From the NCBI GenBank assembly GCA_021521415.1, contig JAIQDT010003553.1:62001-126000 (forward strand): DNA of 64,000 nt. The letters are read 5' to 3'. Shown one piece after another: positions 43,662 to 56,500 of the stretch (position 1 is its first letter; each line of letters starts with the position of its first letter). The stretch comes from Bidens hawaiensis. Its lineage: Eukaryota > Streptophyta > Magnoliopsida > Asterales > Asteraceae. The position numbers and the translations under genes were made by a program. The notes beneath the pieces are model-generated. The model did not search any database, had not been told where the DNA came from, and saw only the letters and a list, made by a program, of their open reading frames with translations.

Positions 43662-45295
43662 GGTTACAAGGACTTATGCTTCTTTTGTGTTCATAAATTT
43701 CGGGTTTTTTCATGGGTGAAAAGGGGTCCGAAATTTTGGTGGATTTTACCCCTCATGGATTTGTAAGATCTTGACATGCATGAAAGATCTTAGGAAACCA
43801 TTATTAACATTTGGATGTTGAAAATAAAAAAAAAAAATAATAAAAAATTTTGGGCCGTAGCCTCTTGGGGGGGGGGCCGATTTTATTTGGTGATTTTGGG
43901 CATTGGTTGCTTAGGTTGCATGCTTAGAACATTTGGTATGTTTGGATGTGTCATAACCGAAACCTAGACCTTGGATGTGTTGATTGTTGTTTGTGTATGT
44001 TGATTATGTTTATTATTCAATATGGTTGTAATAATTCATAATCTTAGGCTTGTGTAATTTATTTATTCATAAGTTGGTTTGTAATAAATAGATTAGTTGC
44101 ATTTTCTTTTTTTTAGAAAAATATGTATTAGGATACATTTTGTAAAAAATTGAAGATGCAAGAATTGGTGGATTTGGGCCTTGGACCAAAATTTTGGGCT
44201 TGTTGGGCCTCACCGGCCCATCATGGGATTCAAGCCCATTAGGCCCATAAATTTCACTCTTGGGCCCAAGAAGACTTTTGGAAGTTTGGAGCCCATTAAC
44301 AAGCCCAACAAGAACACAACAACTTGGAAAGGATACTTGAAGCATTTGGATGCAAGTTCAAGTGGGAGTCAACATTCCATCCTTGTGTCATGTTTTGTCC
44401 CTTAGGTGTGACTTATGACCTATACTTGTTTCGGCTAACAAGTATGGTCAAACTTAGCGGTTCTCGGTTATGACTATATTTTGCATATGTATGCTTGGTT
44501 GTTTGTTTTACTTTATGTAATGTGTGGTTGATAGATATTAGGATACCCAACCGTCACATAGGAACGACAACAAGCATAAAACGGGTTCTAATATATATTT
44601 GGTAATATCGCGTCAATTAGTTTAATTAAATGGGTTTATTAAAACTAAGCGATCACTCACCTATAATAAAATTGGTTTTATTATAACTAGAACCTTGAAA
44701 ATTGGTTTTCAAAATCGCCATATTTCTAAATGCATGTTAGGATATGGCATAATGTTTTTCAACTAGAATATTTGAAAAACTTAAAAATCCCTTTTTCATA
44801 ATTACCAAGGAAACAAGTCTAACACCATCCTTTTGTATGACACTTAACGTATTAGGGAACTTTAAATGGGATAAAGGTCACCTAACCATTTTGAGCAAAC
44901 TAATATACTTAGGGTAATATTAACATATTTGTGGGATAAAGGTCACCTAACCACTTGTATGTTAATCTTACATGTTTATACAAGTAGGACGACTTGAATT
45001 GGAAACCATGTGATAAAGGTCACCTAAGCATGGGGTCCAATGGTGTTGATGGGATAAACATGCCAACACGAAATAAGGATTTCGAATGGTCCCATACCTC
45101 TAGAAGTTGCAAAGGGTTGCAATTGTCAAGGTTGACTACCTTGTTAAATCAAATAACGGGATAAAGGTCACCTAACCGAAATTTGATTTATCATTGGATT
45201 CTAGAATTTAATTATTATTTTAAAATTTGGAATAAAAGGGTATTAATAATTAAATTGTTTATAATACTAAAATAAAACTTTGTTAAATTTTGTAG
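43662..45295 (+). repeat. leader of young copia with repeated 20-mer
   Basis: 1.6 kb without a credible gene. Four copies of GGGATAAAGGTCACCTAACC or a close variant start at 44868, 44933, 45010 and 45158; a decayed GGGATAAACATGCC is at 45051. The 44160-44300 stretch is rich in GGCCCA/TTGGGCC words. The gag-pol start at 45296 follows an AT-rich run (TTTGTTAAATTTTGTAG). Confidence 0.8.
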
Positions 45296-48200
45296 ATGGC
45301 CGCTAACAATGCAAACACCTCTACCCATAACACCCGTAACCTATCCTTAAGAACCATCCTTGAAAAGGATCGTCTAAACCATAATAACTTTATGGATTGG
45401 TATCGCAACTTGAGAATAGTTCTCAAACAAGAAGAGATATCATATGTCTTAGACGATCCCATTCCCGACGAACCTAACGTGGAAGATGAGGAGGCTTATA
45501 ACGATTGGGTCAAGTACACCAAAGATTCGGTGCAAGCCTCTTGCCTCATGTTAGGGACTATGATTCCCGAAATCCAAAAGGATTTCGAGCATCATGGGGC
45601 ATACGACATGATAACTCAATTGAAGGAAATGTTCCTTCAACAAGCTAGAGCGGAACGTTTCGAAACGGTTCGAGCGTTTCATGCATGTCGTATGGAGGAA
45701 ACCCAAAGCGTCTCATCTTATGTCCTAAAGATGAAAAGCTACATCGAAAAGCTTCGTAGGTTGAATTGTCCCGTGTCTAATGAGTTGGCTACGGATTTGA
45801 TCCTCAACTCTTTGACCAAAAGGTTTGAAACCTTTGTCATGAATTATAACATGAATGGGTGGGACAAAAGCATTGGTGAGCTTCACGCAATGCTAAGAAC
45901 GGCCGAAGCGGGAATGGGTAAAAAGGTTTTACCCGTTCTAACAATCAATGAAGGAAAAAGGGGACATAACTCCAACCCCAAAGCAAGTGTTGCTAAGGGC
46001 AAGGGCCACGTCCAAGGAAAGGGAAAGAGGAAAGCCATCACGCCCATCAAACCGAAGGAAAAGAAGCAAAAGGTTGCGGCGCAAGATCCATGCTTTGAGT
46101 GTGGAGAGATAGGTCATTGGAAAAGGAATTGTCCGACCTATCTCAAAGCATTAAAAGATAAGAGGGATGCGGGGCATACCTCAGGTATTATCTTTACTAT
46201 ATATGTTGAACTGAATGTTATTTCTTCAAATACATGGGTACTTGATACCGGATGTGGAACTCACATTTGCAATTTGTTGCAGGGGTTCAAAAGAAGTAAG
46301 CAACTCAACAAAGGGGACATTAGTCTCTTTATGGGCAATGGAGCAAGAGTTGAAGTCCAAGCCCAAGGAGACTACTTGTTAAAGCTTCCAAGTGGTTTGG
46401 AAGTAATTTTGAAGAATGTTTTGTATGCTCCTAAGTTAAGGAGAAACATTATTTCCGTGTCCCTTTTAAAACAATGTGGCTTTGATCTTAAGTTTATTGA
46501 TTATGATATTCATGTTTTGATGAATGGCATATTTTATTTTAAAGCTATACCCATGAATGGTATATATGAAATAGATCAAAGTGGTATGTCACATAGTAGT
46601 TCAATGTACAATGTCAGCACCAAGAAACTCAAGAAGGACTTGGGTGATTCCTATCTTTGGCATTGTCGCCTTGGACATATAAGCAAGAATCGCATGCAAA
46701 CTCTTCGCAAGAATGGTATTCTAGAAACAAATGAGTATGATTCATTTGATGTATGTGAATCTTGTTTACAAGGCAAAATGACAAAGCAACCCTTTAATAA
46801 AACTTTTGAAAGGTCAAAAGAATTATTGGGTATCATACATTCGGATGTATGTGGTCCTTTTAGACCAATGACTAGGAATGGTGAAAGATACTTCATTACC
46901 TTTATTGACGATTATAGTCGATATGGTTATGTGTACTTAATGAAACACAAAGATGAAGCTTTTGAAATGTTCAAAGACTTCAAAACTGAAGTAGAAAGAC
47001 AACTCAAGACCACAATCAAAGTACTTCGTAGTGATAGAGGAGGTGAATACCTAAGTGGTGTTTTTCAAGATCATCTTAAGAGTTGTGGAATTATTTCACA
47101 ACTTACTCCACCTGGAACACCACAACATAATGGTGTGTCTGAAAGGAGAAATCGTACCCTATTAGATATGGTTCGATCGATGATGGCTAGAAGCACTTTA
47201 CCTCTATCATTTTGGGGCTATGCTTTACTTTCCGCTGTTCGCATATTGAATATGGCTCCAACCAAGAAAGTGGAGAAGACACCTTTTGAAGTATGGCATG
47301 GAAAGGCTCCATCGCTATCATTCTTAAGAGTTTGGGGTTGTGAAGCTTATGTAAAGCAATACACCCCAAACAAATTAGAAGTCCGATCCACTAAATGTAT
47401 CTTTATAGGTTATCCTAAAGATGATATAGGATATTACTTTTACGACCCTAGTGAGCAAAAGGTTATTATTGCTCGAAAGGGTAAGTTCTTGGAAACTAAG
47501 TTCCTTGAGGAAGGAACTAATAATAGAACAGTGAAATTTGATGAGGATCAAGAACCACAAGATGATACACAATTGGTTGATACTAGCACTCAACAAGAGG
47601 TTGTTGAAAGTGATCAAGTGGTTGATCAAAACACACAAAACGTTCGCAGATCTGGTAGAGTTAGCAATCCACCTGAAAGATATGGATTTTTTGTAGAAGG
47701 TTGCTACGTGGTAGATTCTGATGAACCAACCACATACCGTGATGCAATGTCCAAGAATGATTGTGACAAATGGCTTGAAGCCATGAACGTTGAGATGCAA
47801 TCCATGTATGACAACCAAGTTTGGGAATTGGTTGAACTACCACTCAACTCCAAAGCTGTTGGAAGTAAGTGGGTTTTCAAAAGAAAAACTGATATGCATG
47901 GAAACTTGGATACTTATAAAGCAAGACTTGTAGCTAAAGGTTTCACTCAAACTCAAGGGGTTGATTATGATGAAACTTTTTCGCCTGTGGCAATGCTAAA
48001 GTCTATTAGGATATTATTTGCCATAGCTGCATATTATGATTATGAAATTTGGCAAATGGATGTCAAGACCGCTTTCCTAAATGGATATCTTGAGGAAGAT
48101 GTCTATATGGTTCAGCCTGAAGGTTTTGTCGATCCGAAACATCCTAATAAAGTATGCAAGTTAAAGAAATCAATCTATGGATTGAAACAAGCATCTAGAA

Positions 48201-49304
48201 CTTGGAATCATCGTTTTGATGAAGAAATCAAAATTTTGGATTCATCAAGAATGCTGATGAGGCTTGTGTGTATAAGAAAGCTAGTGGGAGTATAATTACC
48301 TTCTTAGTATTATATGTCGATGACATTCTACTATTTGGAAATGATATTCCAACCATGGAAAGCGTTAAGGCTTGGCTTGGAAGTAGATTTTCCATCAAGG
48401 ATCTTGGTGAAGCTGCCTATATTTTGGGAATAAAGATCTATAGGGATAGGTCAAGGCGCTTGATAGGTTTGAACCAAAGTACATACATTGATAAAATCTT
48501 GAAAAGGTTCAAGATGGAAAACTCCAAGAAAGGTTTTGTACCTATTCAAAGAGGGACTATATTGAGTTCAGCTCAATGTCCAAGCTCAAAGGGTGAGCAA
48601 GAAACAATGAAACAAATCCCATATGCTTCTGCTATAGGATCCATCATGTATGCGATGATATGTACTAGACCGGATGTGTCATGTGCTTTGAGCATGACAA
48701 GCAGATACCAACAGAATCCAGGAAACAGTCATTGGATGGCTGTTAAGAACATATTGAAATACCTTAGGAGAACTAAGGATATGTTTCTGATATATGGATC
48801 TGGTGAGGAGGAACTCGCTATAAAAGGTTACACGGATGCGAGCTTCCAAACTGATCGAGATGATTCTCGATCACAGTCTGGGTATGTGTTCACTCTTAAT
48901 GGAGGAGCTGTCTCTTGGAAGAGCTCAAAACAGGAAGTGGTAGCATTGTCCACTACAGAATCAGAATACATCGCCGCTTCATTGGCAGCTCAGGAAGCTG
49001 CATGGTTGAAGAAATTCATTACTGATCTAGGGGTAGTCTCTTCCATTCAAGACCCCTAGAAATCTTTTGTGACAACGAGGGTGCGATTGCACAAATCAAG
49101 GAACCTCGTTCGCACCAAAAGACAAGGCACATAGAGCGGAGATTCAACTACATAAGGGATGAAGTTGAAAAAGGAAAGATATGTATTCGCAAAGTTGGAA
49201 CTGATCAAAATCTTGCGGATCCATTCACGAAGCTCCTAGAAAGACCGAAACATGAGCGTCATGCGAGTGGCTTAGGACTCCGATATTCTAGTAATTGGAT
49301 TTGA
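45296..49304 (+). pseudogene. copia gag-pol, nearly intact, two single-base frameshifts
   Basis: The first frame (45296-48295, 999 residues) starts MAANNANTSTHNTRN. It holds the gag/UBN2-like region (residues about 20-215), a CCHC knuckle CFECGEIGHWKRNC (266-279), protease WVLDTGCGTHIC (about 313-324), GAG-pre-integrase WHCRLGHISKN (about 455), integrase core SDVCGP / DRGGEY / GVSERRN (about 516, 580, 616; D, D, E) and the RT start WVFKRKTDMHGNLDTYKARL to YEIWQMDVKTAFLNGYLEED. A one-base loss in an A/T run near 48235 moves the reading into 48268-49059, which holds the catalytic LYVDDILLFGND and RNase H (GYTDASF, STTESEYIA). A second one-base loss in a C run near 49054 moves the last 80 codons to a third frame ending TGA 49302-49304. 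All catalytic residues are present. Confidence 0.93.
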
Positions 49305-50071
49305 TCTATTTTGTATTTACGTTTAAAAGACTTTTGTAATTTAACTCTTTTATATGATTATGGAATCTTGAGTTAAATTCTAATTTTGCATGTTTAATCC
49401 ATGAATAAGTTATCTTATTCTAAAAGTCCGTAGTCGATCACATTTGTGGGAACAAATATGAAGCAAGACTATTATGAACTAGGATTGGTGGATATTCATA
49501 AGGAATGAATATGGAGCATAGGTTTGCTGCCAAGGTTCATAGATATTTGTGGGATACGAATATTGGACTGACCCGCTCTCAATATTACTACATGGAGTCA
49601 ATGGACCTGATCATTAGTAATTTTGAGTAAAGGAGAATTTCATATTATCCTTAGACCTGAGATGTATACTGGGTCTTGATTTTCACCAAGTATTACACTT
49701 TGACTCTCCCCTTCGCTATTCGTAAAAGATGGTACATAAGGATGAGCTCAGGTGGAGTATAAAAGTGATAGTGAGAGGCGTATACAGTCAAGATGGAATT
49801 TGTTCCTCTTATGTGTTGAGAGTTTAGATGTCTAAGGCCTGGTAAAGTTGAATTGTAAAGAGAATGATCGCCTATGTCTCTTAGATCCAACATGACATCT
49901 AGTAACAAAGGGATATAATGATAGATTCACCTAAATCATATCAAGTAAGGGACTTGAAGGGATGATGTTATTGAATGGCACTTCGTCAAACACATTAGGG
50001 GTGGTGAACTGTTGTTAGGCGGTATTCACCACTTGCATTAATTTTCTATGTATCTCGTGCAAGTGGGAGAT
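49305..50071 (+). other. 3' untranslated region and polypurine tract of young copia
   Basis: 767 bp with no supported gene. It ends in CAAGTGGGAGAT directly before the 3' LTR, the standard copia polypurine tract. Confidence 0.8.
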
Positions 50072-50972
50072 TGTTGGAATTACGTATGCCCGAGACACAT
50101 ACTTAAACTAATGTGGCTAACTGTGTTTGATCCAAGTCGGGTCATACCCAATAACAAGCTAGACGACACCAAATGTATTCTTTTAATGATTTGATCATTT
50201 AAACGAATACCGAACACTACGTGTTTAGAAAATTGGTTTTCTAAACAAACACACTTGATAATTTAAATAAATTATCTGGATAATTTATTTATATAAATTA
50301 ATTATTTAATTGGTTAAATAATTAAGATAGCATGCATGATTTATAAAATTAGTTTTATAAAGTATAAGATGGAGATGGAGATGTTTTAATTGTTAAAACA
50401 AAACAAAAAAAAAAAATAAATAAATAAATAACAAACAAAACCGGCCACCCATGTGGGGTGGTGGTTTTACCCAATCAAATGGCCTTGTCTCCATGTGATG
50501 ACCATTTAATACATCTCCAATTACAAGACATGCATTCATATCTTTTAATTTTGTTTTTTTTCAAGTGTTGAAACAAGCAAAAATAACTCTCTCTCTTTCT
50601 CTCCAAAACCCACGGCTCACTTGGGCAACATTTGGGAGTTTTGTGAGCTAGTTCAAGTGTTCAAAAATCCTAGCAACTAGTTGGTGTTGTTGCTCAAAGC
50701 TTGGGGTATACAAAGCTTGAGGGTTTCTCCTTTGCAACCTTGCCATTTGAAGACATCATCTTCTTCATCCACCTACATCTTCTCATAAGGTATAAGAAGG
50801 TACAATTTACTTTTGTGAGCATCTTGTTCTTGTAATATTGATCCTTGTTCTTTGGGTTTTAGTTTTAACATAATGGTATGTTCATAACAAGTTTTAAAAT
50901 CTTAGCTTCCGTTGCGTTTTCATGTTAAATATGGTTAACTTGAACTTTGATAATCTTGTATAAAACCCAACA
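50072..50972 (+). repeat. 3' LTR of young copia
   Basis: 901 bp, identical by eye to 42747-43646 except for one extra A in the poly(A) run at about 50405. Confidence 0.97.
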
Positions 50973-53577
50973 ACACTATCATGGTTTTAACAAACAAAAT
51001 ATTTCAAGAAACAAAAGTGTGTTTAAAAAGATTGTATTTGTTAAAGGGACAACTTCTGAATATGAAAAAGAGGCTATTTTTTGAAAGGAATCATATAAAG
51101 ATTTTTTCAAAGAGAAAGTTGAGCGTGATCGTGCTGAAGAATCTTCGGTGAATAAGTTTATTGATCTGAGAAGATGCTTTAATTTCAATGAAGTAGGACA
51201 TGTGTTCTATACATTTCCTAACCGACTTAAGCATGATTATGGTCATAGTCAAAAGGGTGTTTATGATAAACTTGACGTAAAGCTGGTTATTGTATAGAAA
51301 AATACTATACCAAGGTGTGTTCCTACACAAATCTTGAAAAGACAAGTAGGAACTAGTGAGTGTTCAAGAATAAACATTAAAAAATTTTAAGTCAAGAAAA
51401 ACTCGATTGGTCAAAATCGGGTAGCTAAATCAAAAATTGTTAAACTGAAAGCTAATTCACCTAATTACTTTGAAAAATAAAAATCAATTCTTGAGAGTTC
51501 TAGTGAAGTTACGAGCATAGATATCATTTCATATGAATCAGAATATGATGAATCTATGGAAGATATATATATATTTGTGGATAACTTCAAATAACCCAAT
51601 ACCAAGAGGGCCTGGGTTTCCTTGTTTCACTAAACCTTTTACTGTATGCGCAAGGACTTCTGAGATCCTACGACTCATGTTGTATAATGGATAGAGGAGC
51701 CTCAAGACGCATGAAGGGTACCCTACGCTTGCTTGAGAATGGCAAATCTATAAAGGGGGGAGGGGGTATTTGGGTTTTGCTGAAAACCAAGGAGGTCAAA
51801 CTCTGGGTGAAGGTACACTATCAAATGGCATGGTGATGTTTGATAAACTGAACTATATCATTGAGTTGGAGAACAAATTGTTGATTATTTCTCAAATTTG
51901 TGATAAAAAGTTTTGAACTCATGTTACCGATAATAAGTGTATGATCTTGAAACCGGGATTCAAGTTACCTGATGGTGGTTCTAATACGTGCTCCTCGAGA
52001 GAATGATCTTTATGTTGTCAACATGGGTACTGCTACTACAACTTCTCGTACAGCTCAATGCTTTATCTCTAAGGCATCAAAATAGGAGTCAATTCTACGA
52101 TATCTTCGAATGGGTCATATTCACATGAGGAAGATGAACTACCAGGTTCACAATCAATTGGTTGATGGGTAAATGTCAAGGGCTTTCATTTGAGTGACGA
52201 TTGCATTAGCTACAAGAAAGGAAAGCAGAAAAACAAGTCACATCCAACCAGGTTGGTTAACTCTATCAACTTACCCTTTGAACGTGTTCATATGGATCTT
52301 TTTGGTCCTATGAATGTAAAAATTGTCACTAGCGAACTCTATGGCTTAGTGGTCACTGATGACTATCCTAGATTTTCGTGGGTAATGTTTTTAGATTCAA
52401 AAGTTGAGACATTTGAAAAATTTATGATCTTATTCAAGAAGTTGGAGAATTTGTACAATTTGTCAATCAAGAGGATTCGAATAGACAACGGGACCGAGTT
52501 CAAGAACAATAGAATGCTGGAATTCTGCAATGAATGTGGGATTCTTCATGAGTTTAGTGCACCCTACACTCCACAACAACATGGGTGACTAATCGAAAGA
52601 ATCGTAACTTGATTGAAACTGCACGAAACATGTTAGTCAATTCGAAACTACATGTTAGTTTCTGAACCAAGGTTGTGGCATATGCATGTTACACTTTGAA
52701 CCGCGTTCTAACTGGGAAAAAAATGGGAAGACTTGTTTCGAGCTTCTTAATAGAAGAAAGACAAATATGATGTGGCTTGAACCTTTTGGGTCTCTATGTA
52801 CCATTCTTGATCTCGAAGGCAAGTTTGGTTCTAATTTTTAGATGGATTCTTTGTGGGTTATGTTAGTCCTTTACAAAGCATATTCTTACCAAGCATGAAC
52901 CGAATTGTGCAAGTACTACATGTGAATTGTCAAAGTTACATCACTCCAACACAAAAACCAGGAGATGCATGGATGTTAGACTATGACAATCTCTTAAAAT
53001 GGTGTCTGATGAAGTTGTTTCAATGTTATACAGCAACAGTTGTATGATACTCAAGTTGAAGAACCGGTATCAATTGCTATCCCAACACCTCGTGATGAAC
53101 CACAAGTTGAAATTTAAGTTGAACCTCAAGTTGAGACTCAAGAAGAACTTGTTTTACATGCTTCTATTCCTGAAACTACTCCTTTTGATGATGATAGACA
53201 GTCACGTAATGAAGTCATTGAGTCTTTGATTCAATCAACTACTATGAGTTCTGGTGAAATCAATGTTGAAGAAAACGTGTCTAATCTTCACCATGATGTG
53301 ATTGTTTATATTGTTGTTATTCCTTGCATTGTGTCTTACCATCTAGAAGAGAATATCATTGGAGATTTAAACACTGAGGTTCAAATTAGACGTTAAATTA
53401 ATCAAAGCTGTGTTTCTATTCAAGGGTTTCCACGATGCAAAATTGGTTCTCATTCAAATTTTTTATTTCTCAAATAGAACCAAAGACTTACAAGGAGGCA
53501 CTGACCGAGGAGAGTTGGGTCAATGCGATGCATGAAGAATGGTAACAATTTGAGAAGTTAGGAGTTTGGAAGCTTGT
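50973..53577 (+). pseudogene. decayed copia pol of the interrupted plus-strand element
   Basis: Resumes after the young copia. Recognisable in order: a degenerate knuckle CFNFNEVGHVFYTFPN (about 51175-51230, Cys replaced at two ligand positions), protease CIMDRGASRRMKGT (about 51680-51722, Asp kept), a GAG-pre-integrase RMGHIHMRKMNY (about 52110), integrase core FERVHMDLFGPM, IKRIRIDNGTEFKNN, SAPYTPQQHG (52275-52588), a long stop-ridden stretch, and the RT start KTYKEALTEESWVNAMHEEW (about 53485-53545). It is cut at 53577 by the gypsy element before the RT palm. Confidence 0.75.
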
Positions 53578-56500
53578 TGTCACACCCCGTTAAGCGTATT
53601 GCGGAAGCGTAAAACGGAAATGCAACAGATACAACTGGTATCAAATACATTGTTCATAAAGAAACATTACTAACTAGTTTACAATATATTATATCGTTCT
53701 AACATCTTTTACAAACTAGGTGATACTATCAAACCGGTTCTTCAATTACTTTACTTCTAACTCAAATGCCCATGACAGCAACCACCAATCAGACACGTAA
53801 CGCACAGAAAATTACTTCTCATATCTGATTACCTGAAAAGCATGTTAAAATAGGTCAACTACGAATAGTTGGTGAGTTTCATAAGTTTAACGAAATCAGT
53901 TCTGCGTACCACACAGTCATAGTTTGTATGTACGCGCGTATGTAAAAATATGTGTTTACGTTTGTATAAATATGTACAGCCATATCCTTGTGTGTGCATA
54001 TGCACACTTGTAAGTTTATAATATAAATTTGAAATTTCGGTAAAATCGTGGTTGTTTGTTCGTACTACCTGTTTCCAATTTCCGTGTTTAACCAACCACT
54101 GTGGCCCCCTTTCCGCCCACAACGGTTCCGTGTTAACATCGACCACTGTGGTCCCCCCTTCCACCCACGATGATTCCACGTAAACTTAAACATTATATAG
54201 TGTACACGTAAATAATTAATATATTCTTCACATAATATTTCCTACGGCTAATCACGTAGCATGTATATAGACACATATACACATATAGTATTTATCACGT
54301 ATCACCAAATACTGTAGCTCCCCATCCGCCCACAATACGCATAATCACATTATTCTCTTAACATTCATGTCATAATCAAGTTAGTTCGTTTAATAAGTTG
54401 CAGCAGAACTTGGCTCATAGGCCATACTCAACTTTAGTTTATAAGTTGCAGCAGAACTTGGCTCATAGGCCATACTCAACTTTAGTTTAGTAAGTTGCAG
54501 CAGAACTTGGCTCAGATGCCATACTCAACTTTAGTTTATAAGTTGCAGCAGAACTTGGCTCATAAGCCATACTCAACTTTAGTTTATAAGTTGCAGCAGA
54601 ACTTGGCTCATAAGCCATACTCAACTTTAGTTTGTTACTATTGTGGCCACCCTTCCGCCCACAATAGCCCCATAAATATCATAGACCACGTTATCCCCAT
54701 GGCCATTACAGACCATGTTGTTTCCCAAATTAGTTATGTTTAACATTATACAATGTGTTTGTATAAACATGTTGTCACGTGTAATTTCATTATGTTTTGC
54801 AATTCGTATTATCTCCACTCAATATACCAGTCAATGATAATAATCATCTTTCATCAGCACGTAGTCAATCATTATGTTTGTAGGGACTTTTCATATATAA
54901 TTGTTCAGATATTTATTATGTCCCGAATCGTTTTCAGATCGATAACGTGTATAAACATGCTTTCCACCCCAAAAGTTCGTAAAACAGTTTAGAAAGTGGG
55001 GGTCGTGAAACTCACCTTATCGTAGTTCGCACAGAAATCACGTGTCAATAAGTCAGATGCCTCGTTTATAGCCTGATTCCTATAAACGGTACCGTATCGT
55101 TAATACTAGGACAGTGTTCAAGCTAAGTCGGGCTGTATAGATAATCTGGGTATAGCTGTTAGGTCCAGAACATGACCATAGTCTTAGATTGTGACGTTGT
55201 ATACTATGAAATGTTTAAAACTGGATTTGGCTCAGTTTCACCGTTTTCCGAGCCTAGCTCAGTTGATCGTTTATACGTTTCGGGATTAGGTAAGATCACA
55301 TAAACTTAAGTAAATATATTGATTGATAAAATGATTTGATTTATGAAAGAATTTTAAGGTTTCGGTGTCTGGTTTGATCGCAGGGTTCGTTTCCGTTTTC
55401 ACACGGTTTTAATTATACAAAACGCGCCCAATCCACCCGATTTGTCCGGAATTTTCGTAACAAGTTCGTTTTTATCAATATCATTCAAAAATATGATATT
55501 TGACCACTTTTGACATTTTGACATACCAGTCAGTCCGTTAAACACAAAACTGCCGGTTTCGTTAAAACAATTATAATTTAAATCTTTGATTAATCATAAC
55601 TAAATATGTACTTATATATAAATTATGCAAATTTTTGTAAAAATACATTAAGACATGGAGAATTTTATAAAAATATTTCCAGAAATTTTATGATTAATTA
55701 TTTATTTATAAAAATTCATTTAATAGGTTATAATCATGTAATAAATGGCCCGTTTATATCAAACGACCTCCGAAAAATCCAATAATTTTTACCAATGGCC
55801 TTAATGTTCTTACATAGCCCCTGAAAAATTTCCAGAACCTAACTCTTTTGACAAAATGCCTTTTTGTGCGTTTTTCGGCTGTTAAAATTCGGTTAAACGA
55901 TGATTGCACAAACCATACTTAGGCATTTCCAATGATTCCCAAACTTTACCAGTGATCTTACCATCCCATATCAAACTCCAAAACCAAGTTTCAGAATTTT
56001 TCAACATGTTTAGCTATTTTTCCCAAATAAACGCTCATAAACGGAAATAAATTCACTAAATATTCTCCGTTTATCGAAAAATTACCAAATTTGAACAGGG
56101 ACTCATTTATATGATCCCTAATGTCCCTGCAAGTTTTCACAAGCTAACAACAAGCACGTCACAACCTAATACTAAACAGCCCCTAAGCGAGTGTTACGGG
56201 TTTACCTTGTCGGTTTTCGATGAATTTTGCTAGTTTAAACGATTCTCCGGGTCTCGGGTTGCAAACTCAGTATATCTACATATCATATAACATCAAACCA
56301 AGCATAAATCATCCATGTAGCAGCCTTGATAATTAGGGTTTCGGTTTTGGGTTCAAACCGAACTTTCTAACCGTAAAAACATTGTATTCATGTTCTAATC
56401 CGCGTTTTTGACCAAAAAAGTATATGTTCCTGGTTTGTAAACATGTTTAACATCAAAACATAATTTTGGATGATTTTTGAGAGTTTTACACCGTTAACTT

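Larger units (their letters stand above)
42747..50972 (+). mobile_element. young full-length Ty1/copia retrotransposon
   Basis: 8226 bp, flanked by a perfect 5-bp target duplication ACACT (42742-42746 and 50973-50977). LTRs of 900 and 901 bp differ, by eye, only in one A of an A11/A12 run. It has PBS, a 1.6-kb leader, a nearly intact gag-pol with two single-base frameshifts, a 3' untranslated region and the polypurine tract AAGTGGGAGAT. All signs point to a very recent insertion. Confidence 0.95.

Noticed and set aside
47375..47818. 147-residue minus-strand frame within the young copia
   Set aside because: Antisense shadow of the integrase-RT region; no splice or domain support, unlike the Tat antisense gene.
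53859..54179. 106-residue minus-strand open frame, duplicated at 62537-62857
   Set aside because: Its presence twice is explained by the two LTRs; composition and lack of a domain do not support a protein.
54495..54743. Open frame with a repeated 16-residue motif in the long LTR
   Set aside because: It arises from a 48-bp tandem repeat, a multiple of three, inside an LTR; no start context or homology supports a gene.
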